Shown: piece after piece, positions 1 through 10,949 of the stretch
Layout: each line of letters begins with the position of its first letter
How positions within the stretch are numbered: the stretch's first letter is position 1
NCBI GenBank assembly: GCA_020310875.1
Contig: CM035415.1
Span: forward strand, 197,580,932 to 197,644,931
Direction: 5' to 3'
Length of the DNA: 64,000 bases
Origin: Ceratopteris richardii
Taxonomy: Eukaryota; Streptophyta; Polypodiopsida; Polypodiales; Pteridaceae
The notes under the pieces: model-generated
What the model saw: only the letters and a program-made list of their open reading frames with translations
Told to the model about the DNA's origin: nothing
Databases searched by the model: none
Made by a program: the position numbers and the translations under genes

Positions 1-265
1 ATGCTAGACCTGTAGCAGATTTTGAGACGCTTATACTGGCAAACAGAAATTGGTATATACCTTTGGCACAAAAACATGAAATAGCCTGCACAAGCGCTGT
101 GATAATGCATTCGGAGGTCGAAACGAGCTCAGATCGCGATTTTGGCACCATAGACCGAAGCAATTTTGATCTCTGAAACACCTTGAGTATGCTCACCAAA
201 TTTCGTGCGAATCTAAGACTGCAAATGGAGAAGTGTTGACGGTGCCCTAGATGAAGCGACGACCT

Positions 266-277
266 GCTCTGATACCA
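266..277 (-). promoter_or_regulatory. Primer-binding site (initiator Met-tRNA) of copia F
   Basis: The minus strand reads TGGTATCAGAGC two bases after the LTR end, complementary to the 3' end of plant initiator Met-tRNA. This fixes the orientation of F. Confidence 0.85.
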
Positions 278-279
278 AT

Positions 280-510
280 TGTTGGAGTTAGACATCTGCG
301 GAAGCACGCGAACAACACAAGGAAGAAGAAGAAGCTTGGAGCAAAAACACACAATACTAAATGTATTACTAGAGAATGTACAAAGATAAGTAGCCCATTA
401 GGGCAATAGGCGTATATACAAGCCGAGGGAAAAAAAACTCCTAAAGAGGGAAAAAAGTGCCCCGACGGTCCTAGTGTGTTCACACACATCACTACCTAAA
501 TATATCAACA
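280..510 (-). repeat. 5' LTR of copia F (231 bp)
   Basis: The LTR is bounded by TG and CA, with inverted ends TGTTGG and ATCAACA. It is unusually short for a copia LTR. It aligns along its full length with the 234-bp LTR at 48740-48973. A TATA-like TGTATATACG lies on the minus strand in both copies. Confidence 0.85.
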
Positions 511-3500
511 GTGATTACTCAAGAAGAGGGGGAAGATAGGCACATTGTTATTGCTGATGACATGAAAAATCAAGAGGAAGCATTGATGAAATTGGCTAAA
601 ACTTATAGGGATGTGTTTGCTTACAATTATAAGGATTTGAAAGGAATTTATCCTAAAATTTGTGAACATAAGATTCCTATTACTCCTGATGCGAAACCTA
701 GCAAACAAAGACACTATACATTTAATGACAAATACTCTGCTAAAATAAAGAAAGAGATTGACAAATTACTGGCTACCAAATTCATCTATGAAATTGAGTA
801 CACAGAGTGGATATCTCCTATAGTTGTGGTACCTAAGAAGAATGGGAAACTCAGGGTATGTATTAATTTGAAAAAGGTTAATGCAACAACTATAAGAGAT
901 AGCTATCCATTACCAATAACAGACCATCTCTTAGAAAGGGTTGCGGGCAAGGAGGTCTATAGTTTTTTGGATGGTTTTTTAGGATATAATCAGGTGCCTA
1001 TAGCTTTGGAAGACCAACATAAAACTGCCTTTTCTACAGAATGGGGAATCTATTCATTTAGGGTTATGCCTTTTAGTTTAACTAATGCTCCAAAAACCTT
1101 TCAAAGGTTGATGTGTCACATATTCAAAGAATTTCTTAGAAACATAATGGAAATTTATGTTGATGATCTTTGCACTTTTTCATTAAAAAGACAAGATCAT
1201 TTGAAAGATCTGGAAAATATATTCAAGAAATATAGAACATACAGAGTATGTTTAAATCCTGAGAAATGTGTGTTCTTTGTGAGGCAAGGGAGAATGTTGG
1301 GTCACATAGTTTCTAGAAATGGAATCTCAATTGATGAGAGGAAAATCAAGGCCATAGTGGATCTACCAAAACCAAGAAATGTAAAAGAACTTCAAACTTT
1401 TATGGGACACTATGGGTATTATAGAAAATTTGTACACAAGTTTGCAGATATTGCAAAACCTTTATATGCATTAATTACAAAATTTGAATGGACCACAGAA
1501 TGTGACCGAGCCTTTCAAATTTTAAAAACTTCTTTGGTGACAACACCTATTCTAAAAACACCATAATGGAATCAAATTTTTCATGTTCATGTTGATGCTT
1601 CAAATTTAGATTTAGGATGTGTTTTGGCACAACCAATAGAAGGAAGCAAATTAGACTTTCCAATTGTTTATGCTAGTAGGCAATTGAGTTTACCTGAAAG
1701 AAACTATACAACAACTGAAAGGGAAGGATTGGGAATGATATTTGCTGTAAAGGAGTACATACATTATCTTTTAGCCAACAAGTTTAAATTCTTTGTGGAT
1801 CACCGAGCCTTACTTTGTTTGGTAAACAAACCATGTCACACAGGTAGGATAGTCAGATGGTTCCTCCTATTAATGGAATTTGAGTTTGAGGTAGTGGTCA
1901 GACAAGGGAAAACTCATTTAAGAGCATATCATTTGTCTAGGATACAAACCAGAGAGCCAAAATCACCTTTAGATGATGAATTACCAGATGCATATCTGTT
2001 CAAAATAGAAAGTATTCTTGATTGGGCAATGAATTTGGTGCCTTTGCTAACCATGGGACCTTGTAGAACACATGAAAACAACACACATTTGGTATTACAA
2101 AGTAGGAGTTGTGTATTACTAGCTGGGCACTTGTATCATATAAATCATATTGGTATACTAGAATATTGTACTCTAGAAGATGAGCAGCACGAATATCTAA
2201 GAAAAGCTCATTGTTGGAATCCATGTACTCATGCGTCCATGGTGGTTAGTTTAAACAATCTCAATAGAATGGGTGTACATTGGCCTACAAAGAGTCAAGA
2301 TGTGGAGAAATATGTCTCCAATTGTCTTAAATGTCAATCTTTGCAAAAATAAAAAATTACAACTTTGTATCGGTTCCAAAAAAATCCAGATTGGAGTGCA
2401 AACATACTTGAGGAGTTAAAAAGTAATAAACCATTAGAGCCAGTAAAAGTTAGTGCAGACTTGAGAAATTTACAGGCAATTTCTGACGAGTATCAATTGA
2501 TAGGAGACCAATTGTACAAGAAAGGAATGGATGGATATCTAAGAATATGTGTTCTTGAAGATAAGTATATGGAAATGTTAGAGATGGCACATTCTAGAGT
2601 GGTAGGAGGACATTTTTCAGGTGAAAGGACTGCTAAACTCATTTTATATGCTGGTTTTTGGTGGTCAACTCTCTTTCCTGATGCAAGAACATATGTGAAA
2701 AGATGTGACATTTGTCAAAGAGTAAATCAACCAAGTAAAAGAGATGATATGCCATTAGTACCACTTATTTCAGCAAGAGCATTTAGCAAATGGGGGTTGG
2801 ATTTCATTGGACCTATCCATCCTCTTGCAAAACAGTCTCATGCTGAATATATGCTTGTGGCCACAGATTACCTGACCAAATGGGCAGAGGCTAAGGCTAC
2901 AAAAAGAAATGATGCTCAAACCACTGCACGGTTTATTTATGAAAATATTATCATCAAATTTGGATTACCAATTGAATTGGTAAGTGATAGGGGGACTCAT
3001 TTTTTAAACCAAGTAATTGAAAATATAACTAAGTATTTCATGATTAATCATAGAAAGTCAGCCCCTTATCATCCACAAGCAAATGGATTAGCAGAAAGTA
3101 CAAATAAAGTGCTTTGTACTATTTTGACAAAATTGGTAAACACAAATAGGAATTTTTGGGATTTACAACTTAATCATGTTCTATGGGCTTATAGAGTGGC
3201 ATACAAAACCGCTATTGGTACAACACCATTTAATTTGGTATATGGACAAAATGCAGTATTACCTTTAGAATTTCTCATACCAACATTGAAGGTGGGGAAT
3301 CAATATAAGTGGACTGGACATGAATTATCTGAAAGGGTAGAGGAATTGGAAAAACTTGGAGTTTCCAGACTTCAAGCAAATATGAGCATATATGCAGATA
3401 AAAGGAGACAAAAAGCATATCATGATGTTCATATTAAAGAAAAGAATTTGCAAGTAAGGGATTGAGTTTTGGCATATACATTGAAAGAACATCAGAAAGG

Positions 3501-3574
3501 GACATGGACCTTACATTATCAACCAAATCAGTAACAGTGGAGCTGTCCAATTAGCTCATATAGATGGAGAAATC

Positions 3575-4469
3575 ATGCCCAATTTCATAAGTGGGTGTAG
3601 AATAAAAAGGTATGATTTTCCATTAACTACACTGGAATGGAGAAGAATACATCAAGCTCAAAACAGGAAAAAAGAAGATGAAAAAATCAGGTATGAAGCT
3701 CAACAAGAAGCAAAAGAAATAATAAGAAAGACTAAGGAGATTAGGGAAGTTTTCTTATGTGAAACATCTTCAAGGGTGGTAAAGGAGCATTTGCCTATTA
3801 TAACAATGAATTTTCATAATGAGCAAATCAAGGTTTTGATAGATTCAGGTGCACAAGTTAGTTTGATAAGTTCAAGATTGTTGGATAGAATTTAAATTCA
3901 AGAGGAATAAGAGCAAAAAATTTATCAAAACACTAGATGGCTAGATAATACTAAGTTTGTCTTCACCATCTATTGAAGTTAAGTTCAATGAAGAAAATAT
4001 GAAAATAGACTGTGAAGAATGGCTTGATCATATGATGACTGAGAAACTAATTTTAGGACAACCATGGCTGAGGCAAGGTAAAGTAATTTTGGATTTTGAA
4101 AGTATGAAGCTTAAATTGATAGTAAATGACAAAAGGTTTTTAATGTTTTTGTTGAGTAATAAAGAACAAGGAATTCAACAGGAAATCTATGACTTGGATT
4201 TGGAAAGATTTACCTTTCCAATCGAAGATACAAATGAATCACAGAAAGAAATTCTCCATGATCAAAGCCAATTAAGAGGAAAACAGAAGGAAATTGAAGA
4301 AAACAAACTTGCTAAAAAAATAGTTGAAAGGTGGGAAGTAAGAAATAATCAGAAAAATCAAGGCATCAAGACAAAATGGATGTGGAAACCAAAGACATCC
4401 AAGTATTGTTCATCAAAAGAAGATTGTTCTACTCCAAAGGTAGAATCATCAGGAATCAAGTATTTCTAG
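3575..4469 (+). pseudogene. Post-integrase protease-like region of gypsy E
   Basis: Downstream of the integrase C-terminal region (ending ISGCRIKRY), the element encodes a K/E-rich helix. It is followed by VLIDSGAQVSLISS (protease active-site type, DSG at 3842-3850) and later by LILGQPWLRQGK, which matches the C-terminal hydrophobic-Gly motif of retropepsins. The same arrangement occurs in C at 31900-32240 and in D near 61090-61310. The function is unknown. The position after integrase is not usual for gypsy elements, whose protease lies before RT. This copy is a fossil. Confidence 0.7.
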
Positions 4470-4718
4470 GTAAAAAAATCAGATGTGTTTCAATGGACAA
4501 AAAATAAGGACAAATATACTAAAACACTTCAAAAGCATGAAGAGCCACAAACTAAAGAAAGGGCAATACCGTCATCAGATATACACTTGGGATTCTTACT
4601 TAAGAACTCAGAATTTCATCAAGATGGCTTCATGACATTCTTGAAACTATTTCCATGTACTTTATCTCATTCTTTTTCTAGGAAAAAGAATAGGAGGGGA
4701 AGAGAGAAAAGGAAAAAA

Positions 4719-4721
<3 letters not shown>

Positions 4722-4792
<71 letters not shown>
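4722..4792. repeat. (TA)n microsatellite
   Basis: About 70 bp of uninterrupted TA dinucleotides lie in the spacer after pol of gypsy E. The matching spacer in C (32722-33254) has A-tracts instead, so the TA run probably expanded within this copy. Confidence 0.97.
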
Positions 4793-4793
<1 letters not shown>

Positions 4794-4880
4794 TGTATAT
4801 ATCAACTATTCTTTTATATATATATGACAAAGATTTTTTTTTATATAATTTATAGAGCACCAGCAAGATATAGGTTACAA

Positions 4881-5622
4881 TATGGTATTTTCTTGCTTCA
4901 AAGCATTTTTAGCTATGGCTGAAAATGTTTCTTCACAAAAGCTTTTCACTCTACACATGGATCATGGTGGTGAATACATGTCACATGAGTTTAATGATTT
5001 TCTTCGTGAAAGAGGTATTTCACACTAATGTACAGTGCCATATACACCTCAACAAAATGGTGTTGTCGAGCGTAAAAATAGAACTCTACTTGAAATGGCA
5101 TGATGTATGGTTAAAGGAAAGCATCTTCTTGATAAATTTTGGATGGAAGCAATCATGTGTGCAAATTATGTGTTGAATCGTTGCCCTACAAAAGCATTGA
5201 GAGTCATCACTCCTTATGAGGCTTGGAATGGTCATAAGCCTATGGTTAGTCATATGCGTGTGTTTGGTTGTTTGGCATATGCTCTTGTGCCATCACAACA
5301 ACATCACAAACTTGATGACAAGGAAAAGAAATGTATATTTGTTGGTTATAGTGCTGAAAGTAAGGGATATCGGTTGCACCATCCATTGATGAACACAATT
5401 ATTGTGAGTCGAGATGGGGTATTTGCTGAAAATTCAGTTTTCCCTCTACTGGAATGCAAAAAACTGCCAACAATTAGCTCACAAGATGTGTTCGATACAC
5501 TCATGCCTTTGTTCCAAAATGGTGCACTTGACTTTGGCCATGTAGACCAGCCAAATGAGGCTCAAAGGGCTGAAAAATTCCAGCCAAATAGGGCTGAAAG
5601 TGCAGAGAATTTCCAGCCAAAC
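4881..5622 (+). mobile_element. Copia A-prime, left half (integrase region)
   Basis: This is a fragment of a plus-strand Ty1/copia polyprotein covering the end of the integrase core and the start of the RT linker. Recognisable stretches are GGEYMSHEFNDFL, YTPQQNGVVERKNRT and the copia-typical FGCLAYALVP and KKCIFVGYS. It ends in a short imperfect repeat of (R)AExFQPN type, interrupted at 5622 by the B array. The continuation is at 43186. The 5' part of the element is missing: it abuts gypsy E near 4881. About several breaks over both halves. It is related to element A but is a distinct family. Confidence 0.85.
5618..5622. repeat. Target-site duplication CAAAC, left copy
   Basis: CAAAC directly precedes the first base of the first B LTR. 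The identical 5-mer follows the last base of the fifth B LTR at 43181-43185. Five bases is the usual copia target duplication. Both copies lie within the same A-prime coding stretch, which confirms a single insertion point for the whole array. Confidence 0.9.
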
Positions 5623-6412
5623 TGTTAAAAATAAAGAAGTAAGCTCGTATATATTTTTGCGAAAAGGATTTTCTTCAAGTAGAAGGAAAATACAAAAATG
5701 AAAAATAGAAGCATTTACTTCAGCAAGTAGTGGAGGCCAAAAAAGAATCATTCAAAAGAGAATCAAATCCAAAAACTGAACTGTAAGAGGAGTGGCTGTC
5801 CAAAGTAGTGGAGAAATGATGGAGAAGAGCTCTCAAACTCATCATGAGATTATTTTGTCACTTGGCTATAAAAGAGGCAAGGGAGGACACTCAAGAATAG
5901 AGGAAGAAGGCGTGGAAGCTCTCTTGTAGCTACTTCATTTGTTTTGAGTCATTTTGTTCAGTTCACTCTCATAGAGTATGTCCAGCCGCACACCCATTTT
6001 TGGGTAGTCTACTTGTGAGAGTCATATCTCTCAACATATGTATCCAATTTTAGTGTTTAAACATTCCTTGGAAAGCTTATCTTGAGTACTTCCTTTATCT
6101 AGAACAGTTTTATGAAATTCTTTATGGTCTATGAGTTACCCAGGTTTTAGTGAAGTCTTGTTTTCAGCTTAACTGAGTGGACATGTAGTCTATTTTGAAT
6201 CAAATAGTTGCCAACCCAAATCTACTCCAAATTGAGTGTTTGATATCTTATTTGAAAGCTCTAGGTGTCTAATTTGAGTGACCAAGTTCAAGTTCATTGG
6301 ATATTTCAATTGGTACGAGTTTTTATTTAAAGGTTCTGCTGTTGGCAAGAGTCTTGATCCTAAGAAGGTCTTCTACACTTTCCGTTGCGATTAGAAGAGG
6401 AATTCTCCAACA
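5623..6412 (+). repeat. Copia B LTR1 (790 bp)
   Basis: It starts TGTTAAAAATAAAG and ends TTCTCCAACA. The TATA box CTATAAAAGAGG lies near 5866-5877. It shares class-a variants (CAAACTCATC, GGAAGCTC) with LTR3 and LTR5. Confidence 0.95.
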
Positions 6413-9400
6413 ATTGGTATCAGAGCATTGGATTTTGAAGCTTCAAAACATTGGAACTGAATTGAAGCAAAGGAGAAGCTACAAATCAAGGGGGAGCTTC
6501 GTGAAGTCAAGAAAGAGTGCCACAACATACTTGAGGTAAACTTCAATCTTGGAAGTTTTCAATGGCTGATTTAGGACAACAAGTTGAGAAGTTAGACAAA
6601 GATAATTTTCAATCTGTGAGGTATAGAATGATAAATTACCTTAAAGGTAAAGGTTTATGGAGTCTATGGAAGAGGTCGAGGAAGAAATAGAGGAAGAGGT
6701 CGAGGTTCATACAATCCTCATAAAGGTATAACACGTTATCATTGTGGTAAACTAGGACATTATGCAAATGATTGTTGGCAAAGGAATGGAAGGCTGAATG
6801 GAAGCAACCAAAGGAGCCAAAATAAATATTCGAGTACATCAAGCGAAGGAGACAAGAAAACCATGCTTGCCATGAAGCATGACTACAACAACTCAAGAAA
6901 TGATGACCAAAAATGGTTCATAGATTCAGGTTGCAGCAACCATATGACATGCCAAGGAGATTTATTCACAAAGCTACAAGCTCCAAGTGGAAAAGGATGT
7001 GTGGAGACCGATGATGAAACTCAACACGCAATTTAGCATGTTGGAGATATCAAGCTTGGAGATAGAAAGGTATTGGATGATGTTCATGTTCTTACTATTG
7101 CAAAGAATTTGATTTCAGTAGGACAAATGGTAGAGAAAGGATATCATGTTATCTTCAATGAAAAAGGCTGCTTTATAAAGAATCCAAAAGAAGGATTCAA
7201 GGTCATTGCTCAAGGAAGGAAAGAAGGTAGGATGTTCACCTTGGACATTCAACAACCACATGGAAAGGTGATGTATATTCAGTTTGGAAACAAGAGGTTT
7301 GCTGAAATCGATTTGTGGCACAAAAGGTTTGGACATATCAACATTCCCAAGCTCAAGGACATGTGCAACCATGAAGTGGTAAGAGGTCTTCTAAGATTCA
7401 ATGATGCCGGACTACATGAGTTTTGTGAAGCATGCCAACTATGAAAGCAAACTCGACAACCATTCAAGAAAAGCAACTATGTGGCAAGGAATGTCCTCGA
7501 CTTGATACACACGGATGTATGGGGACCATCACAACAACCATCAATGGCTGGTAATAGATATTTTGTCACTTTTATTGATGATCATTCAAGGAAAGTATGG
7601 ATGTTTTGCATAAAACAAAAATCAAATGTGTTCTCCATGTTCAAGAGATTTAAAGCACAGGTAGAAAAGGAAATAGGATGCTACATAAAGACCTTGAGGT
7701 CCGATGGAGGAGGAGAATATTTCTCCAAAGAATTTCCAGATTTTCTTTATGAAAATGGCATCAAGAGACAATTTACATGTAGGTACACACCTCAACAAAA
7801 TGGAATAGTTGAAAGGAAAAATCGACATATCACAGAAGTTGCAAGATGCATGCTCAACGAGATGAAGATGCCACTAAACTATTGGGCTGAAGCAACTAGT
7901 ACGGCCGTTTACTTGATGAACAAGTGCACAACGGTTGGAGTGCATAATCTAACTCTCGAGGAGGTTTATTCCGGTAAAAAGCCTGACCTTACACATCTCA
8001 AAGTTTTTGGATGTGTGTGTTATGTTCACATCCCTCAAGAACTAATGACAAAGATGGAGGCAAAGTCCGAAAAATGTATTTTTATTGGATATTCATCAGA
8101 GCAAAAGGGATATAGGTGCTAAAATGTGGTGCCAAAGGAGCTACGAGTCTCACGAGATGTGGTATTTGATGAGCTAAGACCATGGTTTGGAGACAAACGG
8201 AAAGAGAATATTCTTGAACAAGATTGCGAAGATGATGGAGGTGCTGTCCAAGAAGAATTCCAGCAAAGAAGCACTCAAATATCAGGTCCAGAAGCTTCTA
8301 CATCACTTGGAGAAAGCTCAACATGGAAGGGGAGGCTAAGGAATCATTCCTCATCACCAACATCAGCTTATGAAATATCTAAAGCCGAAAGTGCTGCCCA
8401 AAATAGTGATTCAAAGGCAAGTGAAGAAGAGTATGAAGAGGTGATCACACCGAAGGTAAAGTTGAACCGGTTGAAGAAGCAATGTTCAAAAGGAAATGAA
8501 AGGAGGTCTTCAAGAGCAAGGTATCCAATTGAAAGGCTGAGCTATGATAGTTTTATTGCAAAGCATTTTGCATATATGACACAGGTGGTCAAAGACAAAG
8601 AACCGGATGCATATGAAGAAGCATGTACACAAAAAGAATTGCAAGAAGCTATGCAAGAAGAGATGAAAGCTCTCAAGGACAATCACACATGGGAGCTAGT
8701 TCCAAAGGCTGAAGGTATGAAGATTGTTCCAAATAAGTGGGTGTTTAAAATAAAGAGAAATGTTGATGGTTCCCTAGCAAGGCATAAAGCTAGACTAGTA
8801 GCAAAAGATTTAAGCAAACTCACGACATGGATTATGAAAACACTCTCAGCCCGGTTGCAAAGATGGGAACAATTAGAACCTTGATTGCAGTGAGTGCAGC
8901 AAGGAGATAGCCATTGTACCAACTTGACATAAAAAATGCTTTTCTCAATGGTGAACTTCAAGAAGAGGTATACATGAGTCAACCGATTGGATTTGAAGAC
9001 AAAGAGCATCCAAATTTTGTTTGTAGATTGAAGAAAGCTTTGTATGGGCTAAAGCAAGCACCACGTGCTTGGAATCAAAGATTGGTCGAGTACCTCACAA
9101 GGTGTGGGTATAGTCCAAGTAATGCAGATCCCTCTCTGTACATGAAGAAAGAAGAAGGCAAGCAAGTATATATTTGAATATACGTTGATGATCTCATCAT
9201 AACAGGAAGTAATGTTATAGGAATACGAGAGATCAAAAGGAAACTCGGTAAGGAGTTTAAAATTTCAGATCTTGGTGAACTGAAATACTTTTTAGGCATT
9301 GAGATAGTCTATGGGAAAGATGGCATTTACTTAAATCAAAGAAAGAACCTATTGGATGTTCTTTTCAGATTTGGAATGAGTGAATGCAAACCACTCACTC

Positions 9401-10157
9401 AACCTATGGACACAAATGTGAAGCTATGCTCAAATGATGGAGAGAAGTTACATGATATAACTACATACAAGAGTATTATAGGTTCCTTGATCTATGCTAC
9501 GATGAGAAGGCCAAATTTGTGTTATATTGTTGGAGTTCTTTCTCAATTTATGCAAGCTCCAACAAGTGAACATTTAAATTCAGCCAAACGAGTGCTAAGA
9601 TATGTGAAGCACACAGTCAATCATGCTCTGTTTTAAGGATATGATGAAGAATTGCAGGTAAAAGGCTTCAGTGATGCTGATTGGGCTGGTTCAAAGGAAG
9701 ATAGAAGATCCACTTCAGGTTATGTGTTCATGATAGGTAGCAAACCTATCACATGGAGCTCAAAGAAGCAACCTACTGTTGCACTATCATCTACAGAAGC
9801 TGAATATAGAGGTTTAGCCTTTGTAGCTTGTGAAGCTATGTGGATTAAGAAGCTCTTGGCTGATCTTGATGTGCAGGTGGAGACCATTCCAATTTATGGT
9901 GACAACATGTCAAGCATTCACTTGAAAAACAATCCAATGTTTCATGCACGAAGCAAGCACATAGAAGTGCATTATCATTATGTTCGAGAAAAAGTTTTGA
10001 GCAAGGATGTGGATATAAAGTTCATTGGAACTAATGACCAGGTTGCAAACATGCTTACAAAGTCCCTAGATGCTTCTAAGCTAAAGAGGTTCAAGGACAA
10101 CATCAACTTGCAGGATATGGTTGAAGGTGCAAGCTCACATGTGAGCTTGAGGGGGAG
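6413..10157 (+). mobile_element. Copia B internal region 1
   Basis: This is the first unit of the array. The primer site TGGTATCAGAGC is at 6415-6426. The gag part is much reduced compared with units 2-4, making this the shortest internal region (3.7 kb against about 4.4 kb). Recognisable parts in order are the CCHC knuckle (HCGKLGHYANDCW) near 6735-6780, protease DSGCSNH near 6925, integrase zinc domain (LWHKRFGH) near 7315, integrase core with GGGEYFSKEF near 7710, RT ([12 protein letters not shown]) near 8925, YVDDLIITG near 9182, and RNase H (FSDADWAGS) near 9665 to SKLKRF near 10085. The polypurine tract GAGGGGGAG is at 10149-10157. It carries several breaks. Confidence 0.9.
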
Positions 10158-10949
10158 TGTTAAAAATAAAGAAGTAAGCTCGTATATATTTTTGCGAAAG
10201 GGATTTCCTTCAAGTAGAAGGAAAATACAAAAATGAAAAATAGAAGTATTCACTTCAGCAAGTAGTGGAGGCCAAAAGAGAATCATTCAAAAGAGAATCA
10301 AATCCAAAAACTGAACTATAAGAGGAGTGGCTATCCAAAGTAGTGGAGAAATGATGGAGAAGAGCTCTCAAAATCATCATGAGAGTTTTTGGTCACTTGG
10401 CTATAAAAGAGGCAAGGGAGGACACTTAAGAATATAGGAAGAAGTCATGGGAGCTCCGTTGTAGCTACTTCATTTGTTTTGAGTCATTTCGTTCAGTTCA
10501 CTCTCATAGAGTATGTCCAGCCGCACACCCATTTTTGGGTAGTCTACTTGTGAGAGTCATATCTCTCAACATATGTATCCAATTTTGGTGTTTAAACATT
10601 TTTTGGAAAGCTTATCTTGAGTACTTCCTCTGTACAGAACAGTTTTATGAAATTCTTCATGCTCTGTGAGTTAGTCAGGTTTTAGTGAAGTCCAGTTTTC
10701 AGCCTAACTGAGTGGGTAGGTAGTCTGTTTTGAATCAAATAGTTGCCAACCCAAATCTACTCCAAATTGAGTGTTTGATATCTCATTTGAGAGCTCTAGG
10801 TATCTAGTTTGAGTGACCAAAGTTTCAAGTTAATTGGATATTTTAGTTGGTACCAGCTTTTAGTTGAAGGTTCTGCTGTTGGCAAGAGTCTTGATCCTAA
10901 GAAGGTCTTCTACACTTTCTGCTGCGATTAAGAGAGGAATTCTCCAACA
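10158..10949 (+). repeat. Copia B LTR2 (792 bp)
   Basis: It has the same ends as LTR1. It carries class-b variants (ACTATAAGAGG, CAAAATCATC, GGGAGCTCC) shared with LTR4 but not with LTR1, LTR3 or LTR5. The TATA box is in CTATAAAAGAGG near 10400. Confidence 0.95.

Larger units (their letters stand above)
1..510 (-). mobile_element. Copia element F, 5' end only (minus strand)
   Basis: This is the 5' end of a minus-strand Ty1/copia element whose body lies to the left of the window. It holds the 5' LTR (280-510), the primer-binding site and about 265 bp of leader. No coding sequence of this copy is visible here. The same leader and LTR occur at 48458-48973 in element A with high similarity, so F and A are one family. 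To its right the sequence changes abruptly to gypsy E interior, which suggests that F inserted into E or that recombination joined them. The other end and its target duplication are outside the window. Confidence 0.85.
511..4880 (+). mobile_element. Gypsy element E, internal fragment
   Basis: This is a Ty3/gypsy fragment of the same family as C. It begins in the linker before reverse transcriptase and runs through pol to the spacer after it. It has no LTR, gag, first protease or 3' ORF. Landmarks are the RT catalytic YVDD at 1156-1167, RNase H near 1580-1950 (HVHVDASN start), a first H2C2 zinc module at 2209-2334, a second at 2590-2714, and the integrase core at about 2780-3150 (LDFIGP, SDRGTH, LAESTNK). 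A second aspartic-protease motif DSGAQV follows at 3842-3850. The tail is rich in K and W (TKWMWKPK near 4370-4400). About five breaks in all. It is diverged from C throughout, so it is an older copy. It stops where copia A-prime begins. Confidence 0.9.
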
